A stretch of 64,000 nucleotides of DNA from an uncultured Mucilaginibacter sp. (lineage in GTDB: Bacteria; Bacteroidota; Bacteroidia; Sphingobacteriales; Sphingobacteriaceae): positions 217,278 to 281,277 of the forward strand of contig NZ_CAJYGQ010000009.1 in NCBI RefSeq assembly GCF_913773635.1, given 5' to 3'. The notes beneath the pieces are model-generated. The model was not told the origin of the DNA. It did not search any database and worked only from the letters and a program-made list of their open reading frames with translations. The position numbers and the translations under genes were made by a program. The number at the start of each line of letters is the position of its first letter. Position 1 is the first letter of the stretch. Positions 44,530-53,655 of the stretch are shown here, piece by piece.

Positions 44530-44833
44530 TTTTCTGTAAACACTATTCAGTTAAAAGTCAACCTTTGTTAAAATAAAAAACCAAAAAACCAGCCCTGTAC
44601 TGCAACACAAGCGCATTTTAAGAAAACACACTGCTTAATAACAAATGAAAATTGGCTATAAAAAACAGATCGGTAATTGGTGCAACTAACGTAAATAATA
44701 TTTCAGCATTTACTATCCTGTAGTGTCATGCTTGCACTTCAAGGCTTTTAATTCACAAAATGTTATGTGTTGCAATATTTTGAACAACAAACCTTATAGA
44801 GCTAATAGGTGTATAAATAAGAAAGCCTTTCAT
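44530..44833. other. Intergenic region between sigma factor and ligD
   Basis: About 300 bases between divergent genes. AT-rich, with no tRNA, clear promoter consensus or hairpin terminator that I can support. An in-frame GTG at 44723 could extend LigD, but the translated stretch is low in recognisable features. Confidence 0.4.
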
Positions 44834-46915
44834 ATGCAAAACGACAAAGCCAAAACACTTGACAAGCTGGCACAAAAAGCGGCTCATAACAATGTAGAGA
44901 AAACAAATATTACGGCTTTACTTAAAAAGGCACCAAAAGGTGCTATTCCTAAGCAAGTGAAACCTATGCTGGCTACCCTTGTAGATGAGCCTTTTGATGA
45001 CGAAGACTGGCAATTTGAAGTTAAGTGGGACGGTTTCCGCACGCTGGCGGTTTTAAACAAAGGTGAAGTAAGCCTCCTATCGCGCAATAATAAAAGCTTT
45101 ACTGAAAAGTTTTACCCTATACATCATTTGCTTGAAACCTGGAAGCTGGACGCTGTGCTTGATGGTGAGGTACTGGTACTTAATAATAAAGGAGTATCCA
45201 AGTTTGGTGAACTACAAAATTGGAGAAGCGAAGCTGATGGTGCATTAGTATACTATGTTTTCGACCTTTTGTGGTACGAAGGAAAAGATCTTACACAGCT
45301 CACCTTAGTTGAGCGCCAGGCAATTTTAAAATCGATTTTGCCAGCCGATGACGACCGGGTACGGATTGGTCAGGTATTCACTACCAATGGAAAATCCTTT
45401 TTTAAAGATGCTGAAAAGTTAGGCTTGGAAGGCATTATTGCTAAAAAAAGAAACAGCACTTATACTCTTGATCTCCGTTCGAAAGACTGGCTTAAAATAA
45501 AAGTACACCAGCGCCAGGAAGTTGTTATTGCAGGTTACACCGTTAATGAGGGTACCAGCAAACTTTTCAGCTCCCTATTATTAGGTGTGTATGAAAATGG
45601 TGAACTGCAATTTACCGGCAAGGTTGGAACAGGATTTAATAAGAAAATGCAGCAGGAACTAATGGATGCATTTCAACCTTACATTGTTAAAAAAAGTGCT
45701 TTTAAAACTATTCCTGACATCAATAAACCCTCACGGTTCCGTCCTGACCCGCCTAAAGCTGTTGCCACCTGGTTAAAGCCCGAGTTGGTTGGCGAAATTG
45801 AATTCAGCGAAATTACATCTGATGGAGTATTCAGGCAGCCATCATTTAAAGGTTTACGGCCCGACAAAAAAGCCATAGATGTTGTACGGGAGGTCACAGA
45901 ACACACTAATGCTGTTACCAAAACCCAATCTGCAAGTGAAGCATTCGCTAAAGCGCTTAAAGCTCCGGAGGTTAGAGACCGTAACACATTGCTCAACCCC
46001 AATGAGGCAAGCCAGGTACGTCCTGTTTGCGGTCATAACATCAAATTCAACAACCTAAAAAAGCTATACTGGCCGGAAGATAATATAAGCAAGCGTGACA
46101 TGCTCAATTATTATTATCAGATTGCCGAATACATTTTACCTTACCTTAAAGATCGGCCGCTTTCGCTTAACCGGTTTCCTGGTGGTATTAACGGACCAAG
46201 CTTTTACCAAAAAAACGTAAAGGACAAAGCGCCGGAGTGGGCAGTAACTTATCCTTACACTACCAGTGATGGTAAGCACAAGGAGTTCTTGGTTGGTAAT
46301 AATGAAGATACTTTGCTTTGGGCTGTAACCTCAGGCTGCATTGAAATGAACCCTTGGTTCAGTCGCACTGCGGCGCCGGATAACCCCGATTACTGCGTAA
46401 TTGACTTAGATCCGGATAAAAATACTTTCAGCCAGGTTATTGAAGCAGCCCAAAAAGTGCACGAAGTACTTGAGGCTATTGGTGTTCCATCATTTCCTAA
46501 AACTTCGGGCTCAACAGGATTACACATTTATATACCACTCGCTGCCCAATACACTTACGATGAATCACAAGATTTTGCACGCAAGTTGGTACATATTGTA
46601 AATGAGCAATTACCTGAATTTACAAGTGTTGAACGTATAATTGCCAATCGCGGCGGTAAAATGTATCTGGATTTTTTACAAAACCGCCCGGGAGCTACTA
46701 TTGCCTGCCCCTATTCACTAAGGCCTAAACCGGGCGCAACCGTTTCAATGCCGTTACACTGGGATGAGGTTAAAGCCGGACTTACCATGAAGGACTTTAC
46801 CATTCACAATACCGTTAAACGTCTTAAAGACCAAGGCGATTTATTTAAACCTGTACTGGGCAAGGGCATAAATTTGGACAAAGTTTTAATAAAGGCTAAC
46901 TCGCTGTTTAAATGA
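44834..46915 (+). CDS. ligD: DNA ligase D, ligase and polymerase domains
   Basis: The ATG at 44834 gives 693 residues. The ligase domain comes first: catalytic Lys in FEVKWDGFRTLAV, DGEVLVLN, GLEGIIAKKRNSTY and WLKIKVHQRQEVVIAGY, with an OB fold ending near 330. The polymerase/primase domain follows (LKKLYWPEDNISKRDMLNYY, DYCVIDLDPDKNTF with metal-binding Asp pair, SGSTGLHIYIPL). It repairs double-strand breaks with Ku. The 3'-phosphoesterase domain found in many LigD proteins is absent here. No ku gene is in the window. Confidence 0.92.
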   Translation: MQNDKAKTLDKLAQKAAHNNVEKTNITALLKKAPKGAIPKQVKPMLATLVDEPFDDEDWQFEVKWDGFRTLAVLNKGEVSLLSRNNKSFTEKFYPIHHLLETWKLDAVLDGEVLVLNNKGVSKFGELQNWRSEADGALVYYVFDLLWYEGKDLTQLTLVERQAILKSILPADDDRVRIGQVFTTNGKSFFKDAEKLGLEGIIAKKRNSTYTLDLRSKDWLKIKVHQRQEVVIAGYTVNEGTSKLFSSLLLGVYENGELQFTGKVGTGFNKKMQQELMDAFQPYIVKKSAFKTIPDINKPSRFRPDPPKAVATWLKPELVGEIEFSEITSDGVFRQPSFKGLRPDKKAIDVVREVTEHTNAVTKTQSASEAFAKALKAPEVRDRNTLLNPNEASQVRPVCGHNIKFNNLKKLYWPEDNISKRDMLNYYYQIAEYILPYLKDRPLSLNRFPGGINGPSFYQKNVKDKAPEWAVTYPYTTSDGKHKEFLVGNNEDTLLWAVTSGCIEMNPWFSRTAAPDNPDYCVIDLDPDKNTFSQVIEAAQKVHEVLEAIGVPSFPKTSGSTGLHIYIPLAAQYTYDESQDFARKLVHIVNEQLPEFTSVERIIANRGGKMYLDFLQNRPGATIACPYSLRPKPGATVSMPLHWDEVKAGLTMKDFTIHNTVKRLKDQGDLFKPVLGKGINLDKVLIKANSLFK

Positions 46916-47002
46916 CATGTGGGTTAAGTTTGCAACTAAGGTATATCACACATTATGTTAAAGCTTGATACTTAACATTATTTAACACTTTGCTACATAA
47001 GG

Positions 47003-47266
47003 ATGAATAAACAGCAACGCAAATTAAAAGGCATGCACATGTTTAAAAGATTACAAAAAAAACTTGGCATAACGGCAGATAATCATGTTTATAAATCAAC
47101 AGGGAAGCCTTGTTCATGCTATCTATGCAGCCTTACAAGTACAAACAAAACGGCACTAAAAAATGTGAATTCAACAGCATCAGGTTCGAAAAAGAAAATG
47201 CCGTTTAACGGTGCATACCTCCAATTGCCCTACTGTTTAGCAGGCAACTCCTGTAAAGCGTATTAA
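47003..47266 (+). CDS. Small protein with GKPCSCxxC motif, function unknown
   Basis: 87 residues, basic N-terminal half (MNKQQRKLKGMHMFKRLQKK) followed by VYKSTGKPCSCYLCS. I recall short Bacteroidota proteins with the same stem and a KSTGxPCSCxxC motif, so the first half is probably a real conserved gene. The tail after residue 50 has two more Cys but no family pattern. The motif could bind zinc or an iron-sulfur cluster. It lies 87 bases downstream of ligD on the same strand. Confidence 0.55.
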   Translation: MNKQQRKLKGMHMFKRLQKKLGITADNHVYKSTGKPCSCYLCSLTSTNKTALKNVNSTASGSKKKMPFNGAYLQLPYCLAGNSCKAY

Positions 47267-47288
47267 TTAAATTTTATACCTTGCCATT

Positions 47289-48107
47289 ATGAAACGTTTA
47301 CTTATCATTTTGTTTTTTATCACCAGCGCTGCAGTAGCTCAGGAATATGATACCCAGCGTAATGTTTCATACTATGCAGATGGCAATGGTGATGCTTATA
47401 AAAACTCACAATGCAGGTTAGACATTTACTACCCAAAAAACAAGAAAAATTTTGCTACGGTACTGTGGTTTCATGGTGGAGGCATAACAGGCGGCAGTAA
47501 AGAAATACCTGCTGCACTCACTCAAAAAGGATTTGCAGTTATAGGTGTTGGTTATCGTTTGTCTCCCAAAGTTAAAGCACCGGCATACATTGAAGATGCT
47601 GCTGCAGCAATTGCCTGGGCATTCAATAACATCGCCAAATATGGCGGTAACAACAAATTAATTTTTGTTTCGGGACACTCGGCCGGTGGGTACCTTGGCA
47701 TGATGGCCACCTTAAATAAACAGTACCTTAAAAAATATAACATTGATGCTAACAGCATTGCCGCACTTATACCATTTAGCGGACAAGCCATAACTCATTT
47801 TACGGTACGCCAGGAAAGAGGCATAAAAGATGTTCAGCCAATTATTGACGAGTATGCCCCACTTTACCATGTGAGAGCTGACGCGCCCCCTATGTTACTT
47901 ATCACCGGCGACCGTGAACTGGAGCTACTTGGCCGGTATGAAGAAAATGCCTATTTATTACGCATGATGAAGCTGGCAGGAAATAAACAAACCCGCTTGT
48001 ACGAGTTGCAAGGCTTCGACCATGGCGGAATGGCTCAGCCTGCCTTTCCACTACTTATAAAAGAAATTAATGAAGTGAGTAAAGCAATTACATCAGGGGG
48101 AAAATAG
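47289..48107 (+). CDS. Secreted alpha/beta hydrolase (esterase/lipase-like)
   Basis: 272 residues. A signal peptide (LIILFFITSAAVA, cleavage before Q) is followed by an alpha/beta hydrolase of the hormone-sensitive-lipase/BD-FAE style. The oxyanion motif is HGGG (WFHGGGITGGSKE), the nucleophile elbow is GHSAGG, the acid is in LITGDRELEL and the His in GFDHGGM. It probably acts on carbohydrate or other esters in the periplasm. It starts 22 bases after the small Cys-motif gene and may be cotranscribed with it. Confidence 0.85.
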   Translation: MKRLLIILFFITSAAVAQEYDTQRNVSYYADGNGDAYKNSQCRLDIYYPKNKKNFATVLWFHGGGITGGSKEIPAALTQKGFAVIGVGYRLSPKVKAPAYIEDAAAAIAWAFNNIAKYGGNNKLIFVSGHSAGGYLGMMATLNKQYLKKYNIDANSIAALIPFSGQAITHFTVRQERGIKDVQPIIDEYAPLYHVRADAPPMLLITGDRELELLGRYEENAYLLRMMKLAGNKQTRLYELQGFDHGGMAQPAFPLLIKEINEVSKAITSGGK

Positions 48108-48246
48108 AAGTTTGGTAATGCTTTATTTGTTTTTGGATTACTACTTATATACAACAAAATAACATCAAAGCTTTATACAAAAGCGGTCATCCGGCTAATA
48201 CAGCATATCCAAACTTGTCAGGTTTGATTAAATATCAACACTTATT

Positions 48247-48825
48247 TTAATAGGGTCTTGTATCTCTAACAACAACACTACTGTCATTAAGAACAAAGAA
48301 GTATTTTCCGCCATGTAGCTGCATAGAATTTTCTTCTCGGAATTTGACTAGCTTAGTTGAATCATTAAATGCAGGTATCATTTTATACTTTGGAAGGAAA
48401 GGTTCCAATTCCGCCCTTAACTTTGCCTTACTGTCAGCAGTGTATTTGACTTTTCTTTCGCGGGGAACCCATTTCTCGTACATCATTATTAACCTTCCGC
48501 TACTACTAATTGCATATGAAGAGGGATACATACGATCGTTTTCTGCATTATCGAGCCCGTAATAGTCTACATTTACATAAAATATGGCAGAAGTATTAGG
48601 CGGCAGCTTTGGATACGATGACGTAGGCCTAACTATTACAAATCCGCGCCCCTTGCTAAATAACGAATTATCTGCAGTTTTATCTTCTATAAACTTCTCT
48701 AGCGCGTTTTTAAATGCGTCGCCTTTAAGTTCAATCTTTTTTATTTTAATTGAATCAGCGTTTGATTGCGCTAAACAAGCGTGAGATACAAAAACAGATA
48801 TAAAAAGGATCAAAAACAATTTCAT
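48247..48825 (-). CDS. Exported protein of unknown function
   Basis: The ATG at 48825 gives 192 residues with a signal peptide (LFLILFISVFVSHA, cleavage near CLAQ). The mature part contains KGRGFVIVRPTSSYPKLPPNT, then strands FYVNVDYYGLD and GGKYFFVLNDSSVVVRD at the C-terminus. A Cys just before the cleavage site is not in a proper lipobox spacing. No family recognised. It is convergent with the esterase gene across 139 bases (48108-48246) in which I see nothing clear. Confidence 0.55.
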   Translation of the reverse strand: MKLFLILFISVFVSHACLAQSNADSIKIKKIELKGDAFKNALEKFIEDKTADNSLFSKGRGFVIVRPTSSYPKLPPNTSAIFYVNVDYYGLDNAENDRMYPSSYAISSSGRLIMMYEKWVPRERKVKYTADSKAKLRAELEPFLPKYKMIPAFNDSTKLVKFREENSMQLHGGKYFFVLNDSSVVVRDTRPY

Positions 48826-48985
48826 TTTTATAAGTTTTTTAACAGTACTTATCAACCACGCTTTAACAGCTTTAAAATTTCATTTTATAGCTATAATCAA
48901 CGCATACTCAAATTTAAAATGATAACCCTTATTTGGTTAATAAACATGCTCAAAATAACCTGCACAAATTCCGCACAAAAAATAT

Positions 48986-49022
48986 AAAAAAGGCCACTTA
49001 ATTAATTTAAGTGGCCTTTTTT
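48986..49022 (-). terminator. Terminator after tRNA-Arg
   Basis: AAAAAGGCCACTTAA pairs with TTAAGTGGCCTTTTT around a 4- to 8-base AT loop, directly downstream of the tRNA on the minus strand. Confidence 0.85.
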
Positions 49023-49023
49023 G

Positions 49024-49095
49024 TGCTCCCGAAGGGATTCGAACCCCTATCGATGGTACCGGAAACCATAATTCTATCCATTGAACTACGGGAGC
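49024..49095 (-). tRNA. tRNA-Arg (CCG)
   Basis: The reverse strand gives a 72-base tRNA. Acceptor stem GCTCCCG/CGGGAGC with discriminator A, D-arm GTTCAATGGATAGAAT, anticodon stem ATGGT/ACCAT with loop TTCCGGT (anticodon CCG), and T-arm GGGGTTCGAATCCC. No encoded CCA. The CCG anticodon reads CGG codons. Confidence 0.95.
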
Positions 49096-49165
49096 TTTTT
49101 GTGGCAGCAAATATAGTTTTTTCAACCTTATTCAAAGGTAACTAACGCGTTTTAGTGATTAAAAT

Positions 49166-49201
49166 AAAAAAGGCCTTCCTGCTAAGCAAGAAGGCCTTTT
49201 T
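49166..49201 (-). terminator. Terminator of the M16 peptidase gene
   Basis: AAAAAGGCCTTCCTGC pairs with GCAAGAAGGCCTTTTT (one mismatch) over a 3-base loop, 14 bases after the peptidase stop codon. Confidence 0.82.
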
Positions 49202-49214
49202 GTATGAGTGTTAA

Positions 49215-52148
49215 CTAGTAACCAAACACCTGGTTAAGGTTAAGCTTGGTAAGCTCACCATACTTTTTCAAATCATCGTCAGTAAGGCGTTTTTCTGAAG
49301 CCACAACACAGTAAGTGTATGGTTTGTCTTTCACTTCATTGTTATGGAACGCTTTAACATCAGCATAATTTAATTTGTTTAAACTATCATACGTTGTTTT
49401 ACGCTGGTCAAAGTCAAGTCCGCGGCGTTTTGCAGCCAGGTAGTTGAAAATGATACCGTCCTGAGTCACACGATCAGTCTCCAAAGATTTACGGATATTA
49501 TCGCGGGCTACGCTTAAAGCTTTTTCTGATTCAGGTAAATCATTCAGTAACTCATTCATACCCTTAATGGCTTCGTTAAATTTATCGGCCTGCGTACCTA
49601 CGTAGGCAACAAATACACTGTTGTCGTCCTTTTTAGCAGGCTCGGCGTATGTTGCATACGTTGAGTAAGCTAGAGCTTTTGATTCACGAATAGTTTGGAA
49701 AACAATACTGCTCATACCACCACCAAAATAGTTGTTGTATAATTCAACTGTTGGCGTTTTAGTAGCATCGTAAGGTGTTTCATTACGTATCCAGTTAATT
49801 TCCGCCTGCACCATATCAAAATTGGCAAACAACACTTTGTTTTTATCTGATACAATACGGTTGAATTTCTTTGCAGCCGGGTACTCAGTAAATTGTGCCG
49901 GCGTTTTGTGCAAAGGGGTAAGCGAAGCTGCTAAAGCAGTTGCTGTCTGCGGCCCGTAATACACCACGGTGTGCTTGTATGTTGCAAGGCTGTGAAGTAA
50001 AGCAACCAAATCTTCGGCTTTAATAGCGTCAAGCTCTTCGTTACTCAATACGTTATTAAATGGATTTTGCGCACCGTATTGAGCATAGCTTAATAAGCCC
50101 TGCATAATTGCAGTTTTGTTAAGCTTCGCATTTTCACGCGCCTTTTTCAAGCGGGCTTTAAGTCCTTCAAGCGCCTTAGCATCTGGTTTACAGTTGGCAA
50201 TAAGATCTTCATACAAGGTAACTGCTTTGCCAAAGTTTTCCTGTAGTCCGTTAATACTTACAGTGGTAATTTCGGTATTGGCAGTTAAGTTGAATGATGC
50301 TGCAAGTTTGTAGAAAGCTTTACTGAAGTCTTCAGCGCTCATTTTGTCGGTACCTAAAAATTGCAGGTACTGCGCAGCAACCGGCAGCAGCTTATTGTTC
50401 CAGCTACCCATATCGTAGCGGTAAAATAAACGGAACAGACTATTGTCTTTATTCTGAACAGATAGAACATCTAACTGACCGGCTTTAGCACGCTGAATAT
50501 CGCGATTGTAATCAAGCCATACAGGTTGCACTGCGTTGGCAGGCATTCCATTTACCAGTTTAAGGAACGGTGATTGTGCCTCGCGGTTTACACTTACCGG
50601 GGTAATGGTTGGTTTATCAACCTTAACAAGGTCTTTGTCTTCTCCCTGGTGCTTGTAGACTATAACGTAATTGTTATCATTCAAATACTTGTTAGCAAAC
50701 GCTACAATTTGAGCCTTTGTAATTTTTGAAAGCTCGCTTACTGTAGAAACATTTGTTTTCCAGTCAACCCCAGATGTAAATGCATCCATCAGGTTATTAG
50801 CACGAGAACCGTACTCTTCGTTTTGCTGAATAATTGTTTTTTTGTAGTTGTTTACAATTGACGGAATCAGATCATCAGCAAATTCGCCTTTTTTTAATTT
50901 TGTTATCTCGTCAAGCATCAAGCCGCGCACGTCATCAAGGGTTTGGCCTTTAACAGGATTACCTTGCAATACTAAAGCGCTATAGTCTTTAAGTACGTAT
51001 GAAAAAGCTCCGGCACTAAGCAGCTTTTGCTTTTTAACCAGGTCAAGATCAAATAAACCTGCTTTTCCATTGGTTAAAATATCGCTTACCAAGCTAAGCA
51101 TTTGCGCATCGCGGGTGCTGGCACCCGGAAAACGGAAAGCTACAGTAAGATTTTCAGGCGTTGGGCCATATACATCGCGTTTAACCGGGCTGGTAATTGG
51201 CTGCTCGGCGCCAAAAGTATAAGCAGGTACAGGTTTGCGTACCATGTAGCTAAAGTACTGGTCAACTTTCTTGATCATTACATCGGGGTTAAAATCACCA
51301 GACATAATGATGCCCATGTTGTTAGGTACGTAGTAGCTGTTATAATAGTCCCTTATTTTCTTTAACGAAGGGTTTTTCAGATGCTCAATAGTACCAATAG
51401 TAGTTTGTTTACCGTAGTTATTGTTAGGGAACAGCGCAGCAAACATGGTTTCAAAAACCTTACGGCTATCATTATCAAGTCCGCGGTTTTTTTCTTCGTA
51501 CACAGCTTCCAATTCGGTATGGAATATGCGCAATACCGGTTTACGGAAACGCTCGGCCTGCAAGGTCAAAAATTTATCTACAGAAGAACTTGGAATATCT
51601 TCAGTATAAACAGTTTGCTCAAAAGATGTAAAGGCGTTACTACCTTGCGCACCCATTGCAGCCATTGCCTTATCATACTCATTGGCAATAGCATACTTAG
51701 CTGCCTCTCCTGAGGTTTGGTCAATTTGCTTATAAATTTCTTTGCGCTTAGCCTCATCTTTGGTTGAGTTGTACTGCTCGTACAAAGCATCAATTTTATC
51801 TAACAAAGGCTTCTCTTTAGCCCAATCAAGTGTACCAAACTTATCGGTGCCTTTAAACATCATGTGCTCCAGGTAGTGAGCCAAACCTGTATTGGTAGCA
51901 GGGTCGGTTTTGCTACCGGCTTTAACTGCTATAAACGTTTGTATACGAGGCTGTTTTGGCGTAGCGCTCAAAATAACGGTTAAACCGTTTTTAAGTGTAT
52001 AAAAGCGTGAGTGGGTTGGGTCGCCGGTTACGTACTTGTACGGATAACCGTTGGCTGTTGCAGTTTTCCATTCAAACTGCGACTGGGCCATAACAGCCAC
52101 ACCGGCAAAACTTAGCCAGCAGCTGATAATCAAATGTTTAAATTTCAT
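49215..52148 (-). CDS. M16-family zinc metallopeptidase, periplasmic
   Basis: 977 residues with a signal peptide (core IISCWLSFAGVAVMA, then QSQ). The inverted zinc motif HxxEH is H91-Y-L-E94-H95 in GLAHYLEHMMFKG, with the third ligand Glu further on in LEAVYEEKNRGLDND. Two catalytic-like halves are fused in one chain (active N-terminal, inactive C-terminal with the FGGGMSSIVFQTIRE signature), as in pitrilysin-type enzymes. Substrates are probably small peptides in the periplasm. The gene is monocistronic by its flanking terminators. Confidence 0.92.
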   Translation of the reverse strand: MKFKHLIISCWLSFAGVAVMAQSQFEWKTATANGYPYKYVTGDPTHSRFYTLKNGLTVILSATPKQPRIQTFIAVKAGSKTDPATNTGLAHYLEHMMFKGTDKFGTLDWAKEKPLLDKIDALYEQYNSTKDEAKRKEIYKQIDQTSGEAAKYAIANEYDKAMAAMGAQGSNAFTSFEQTVYTEDIPSSSVDKFLTLQAERFRKPVLRIFHTELEAVYEEKNRGLDNDSRKVFETMFAALFPNNNYGKQTTIGTIEHLKNPSLKKIRDYYNSYYVPNNMGIIMSGDFNPDVMIKKVDQYFSYMVRKPVPAYTFGAEQPITSPVKRDVYGPTPENLTVAFRFPGASTRDAQMLSLVSDILTNGKAGLFDLDLVKKQKLLSAGAFSYVLKDYSALVLQGNPVKGQTLDDVRGLMLDEITKLKKGEFADDLIPSIVNNYKKTIIQQNEEYGSRANNLMDAFTSGVDWKTNVSTVSELSKITKAQIVAFANKYLNDNNYVIVYKHQGEDKDLVKVDKPTITPVSVNREAQSPFLKLVNGMPANAVQPVWLDYNRDIQRAKAGQLDVLSVQNKDNSLFRLFYRYDMGSWNNKLLPVAAQYLQFLGTDKMSAEDFSKAFYKLAASFNLTANTEITTVSINGLQENFGKAVTLYEDLIANCKPDAKALEGLKARLKKARENAKLNKTAIMQGLLSYAQYGAQNPFNNVLSNEELDAIKAEDLVALLHSLATYKHTVVYYGPQTATALAASLTPLHKTPAQFTEYPAAKKFNRIVSDKNKVLFANFDMVQAEINWIRNETPYDATKTPTVELYNNYFGGGMSSIVFQTIRESKALAYSTYATYAEPAKKDDNSVFVAYVGTQADKFNEAIKGMNELLNDLPESEKALSVARDNIRKSLETDRVTQDGIIFNYLAAKRRGLDFDQRKTTYDSLNKLNYADVKAFHNNEVKDKPYTYCVVASEKRLTDDDLKKYGELTKLNLNQVFGY

Positions 52149-52248
52149 TGAGAGTTGATTAAAGGCCTAATATAGCTTTAAAACCAGTTTTTACAAAGAC
52201 CAACATCCATAAAAAAATGCTCGTTGACATTTTATTAAGGCCAAAAAG

Positions 52249-52279
52249 AAAAAGGCCATTCTTAACAGGTGGCCTTTTA
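52249..52279 (-). terminator. Terminator after ychF
   Basis: AAAAGGCCA (52250-52258) pairs with TGGCCTTTT (52270-52278) around an 11-base loop, with A/T runs on both sides. Confidence 0.75.
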
Positions 52280-52325
52280 TGTTTGCTGCATAAACAGCTT
52301 GTATTTCACTGCTTGCAATTATGCC

Positions 52326-53426
52326 TTAAACATTAAACCTGAAGTGCATAATATCACCGTCTTCAACAATGTAAGTTTTGCCCTCAACGCTTAATTTACC
52401 AGCTTCCTTACAGGCATTTTCTGATCCGTATTTAACGTAATCATCATATTTTATTACCTCGGCACGTATAAAGCCCTTTTCGAAATCGGTATGAATTACA
52501 CCTGCAGCCTGTGGTGCGGTAAAACCTTTAGTAATAGTCCAGGCGCGTACTTCCTGTACTCCGGCAGTAAAATAGGTACTTAGGTTAAGCAGCTTGTATG
52601 CAGCTTTTATAAGTTTGGTAACGCCCGACTGCTCTAAACCTAAATCATCCAAAAACATTTGGCGTTCTTCAAAAGTTTCCAGTTGTGCTATTTCCGATTC
52701 AATTTGCGCAGAAATAATCAACACCTCGGCGTTCTCTTCTTTAACAGCTTCGCGTACTTTTTCAACGTATGCGTTACCTGTGTTAACTTCACTTTCACCA
52801 ACATTACATACGTACATTACCGGTTTAGCGGTTAACAACCATAAATCGGCTATATGCTCCTGATCTTCTTCTGAAACAGCAGCCGTACGGGCTGATTTAC
52901 CACTAAGTAAATGTTCTTTGTAAATGCCTAATACTTCAAATGCTTTTTTAGCATCTTTATCGCCACCGGTTTTAGCGGCCTTTTCAACCTTTTGCAGCTT
53001 TTTTTCAACCGATTCAAGGTCTTTTAACTGCAGTTCGGTGTCAATTATCTCTTTGTCTCGTATAGGATCAACAGAACCATCAACGTGAATTACGTTATCA
53101 TTATCAAAACAACGCAAAACGTGAATTATGGCGTTTGTTGCACGTATGTTACCCAAAAACTGGTTACCTAAACCTTCACCTTTGCTTGCTCCTTTTACCA
53201 GGCCGGCAATGTCAACAATTTCAATAACGTTGGGTACAACGCGTTGCGGGTTTACCAGCTCGGTAAGTTTGGTAAGGCGCTCGTCGGGCACAGTAATCAC
53301 ACCCACGTTTGGCTCAATGGTACAAAACGGAAAGTTTGCCGCCTGTGCCTTTGCGTTTGATAAACAGTTAAAAAGTGTTGATTTGCCCACGTTTGGTAAA
53401 CCAACTATACCACATTGTAAACCCAT
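52326..53426 (-). CDS. ychF: Redox-regulated ATPase YchF
   Basis: 366 residues, the normal length. The Obg-related P-loop is GLPNVGKST, G3 is DIAGLVKGASKGEGLGNQFL, and the G4 position carries NVGE-type sequence giving ATP rather than GTP preference, as known for YchF. A coiled coil (about 130-170) and a C-terminal TGS domain (FTAPQAAGVIHTDFEKGFIRAEV) follow. It binds ribosomes and influences stress responses. A divergent mgtE gene lies about 230 bases away. Confidence 0.95.
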   Translation of the reverse strand: MGLQCGIVGLPNVGKSTLFNCLSNAKAQAANFPFCTIEPNVGVITVPDERLTKLTELVNPQRVVPNVIEIVDIAGLVKGASKGEGLGNQFLGNIRATNAIIHVLRCFDNDNVIHVDGSVDPIRDKEIIDTELQLKDLESVEKKLQKVEKAAKTGGDKDAKKAFEVLGIYKEHLLSGKSARTAAVSEEDQEHIADLWLLTAKPVMYVCNVGESEVNTGNAYVEKVREAVKEENAEVLIISAQIESEIAQLETFEERQMFLDDLGLEQSGVTKLIKAAYKLLNLSTYFTAGVQEVRAWTITKGFTAPQAAGVIHTDFEKGFIRAEVIKYDDYVKYGSENACKEAGKLSVEGKTYIVEDGDIMHFRFNV

Positions 53427-53655
53427 TAGTTTAGTTTTTGTTAAGTAGTTAGTTGAGCTGAATTGTTGATTGGTAAATAGTTAATAATGCGCATTTAGCT
53501 ACTTAACCGCTTACTTTGATCAACCACTCAACCAACAAAAAATTTTGCGCAAAGATAATATAAAAACACCCTTAAAATTTGAAAAAATAAACGACTTTTG
53601 CGGGCGTTAAACAAAACTGTATTTTATTATTAAAATGTAAACACGGGGGCCGAGT

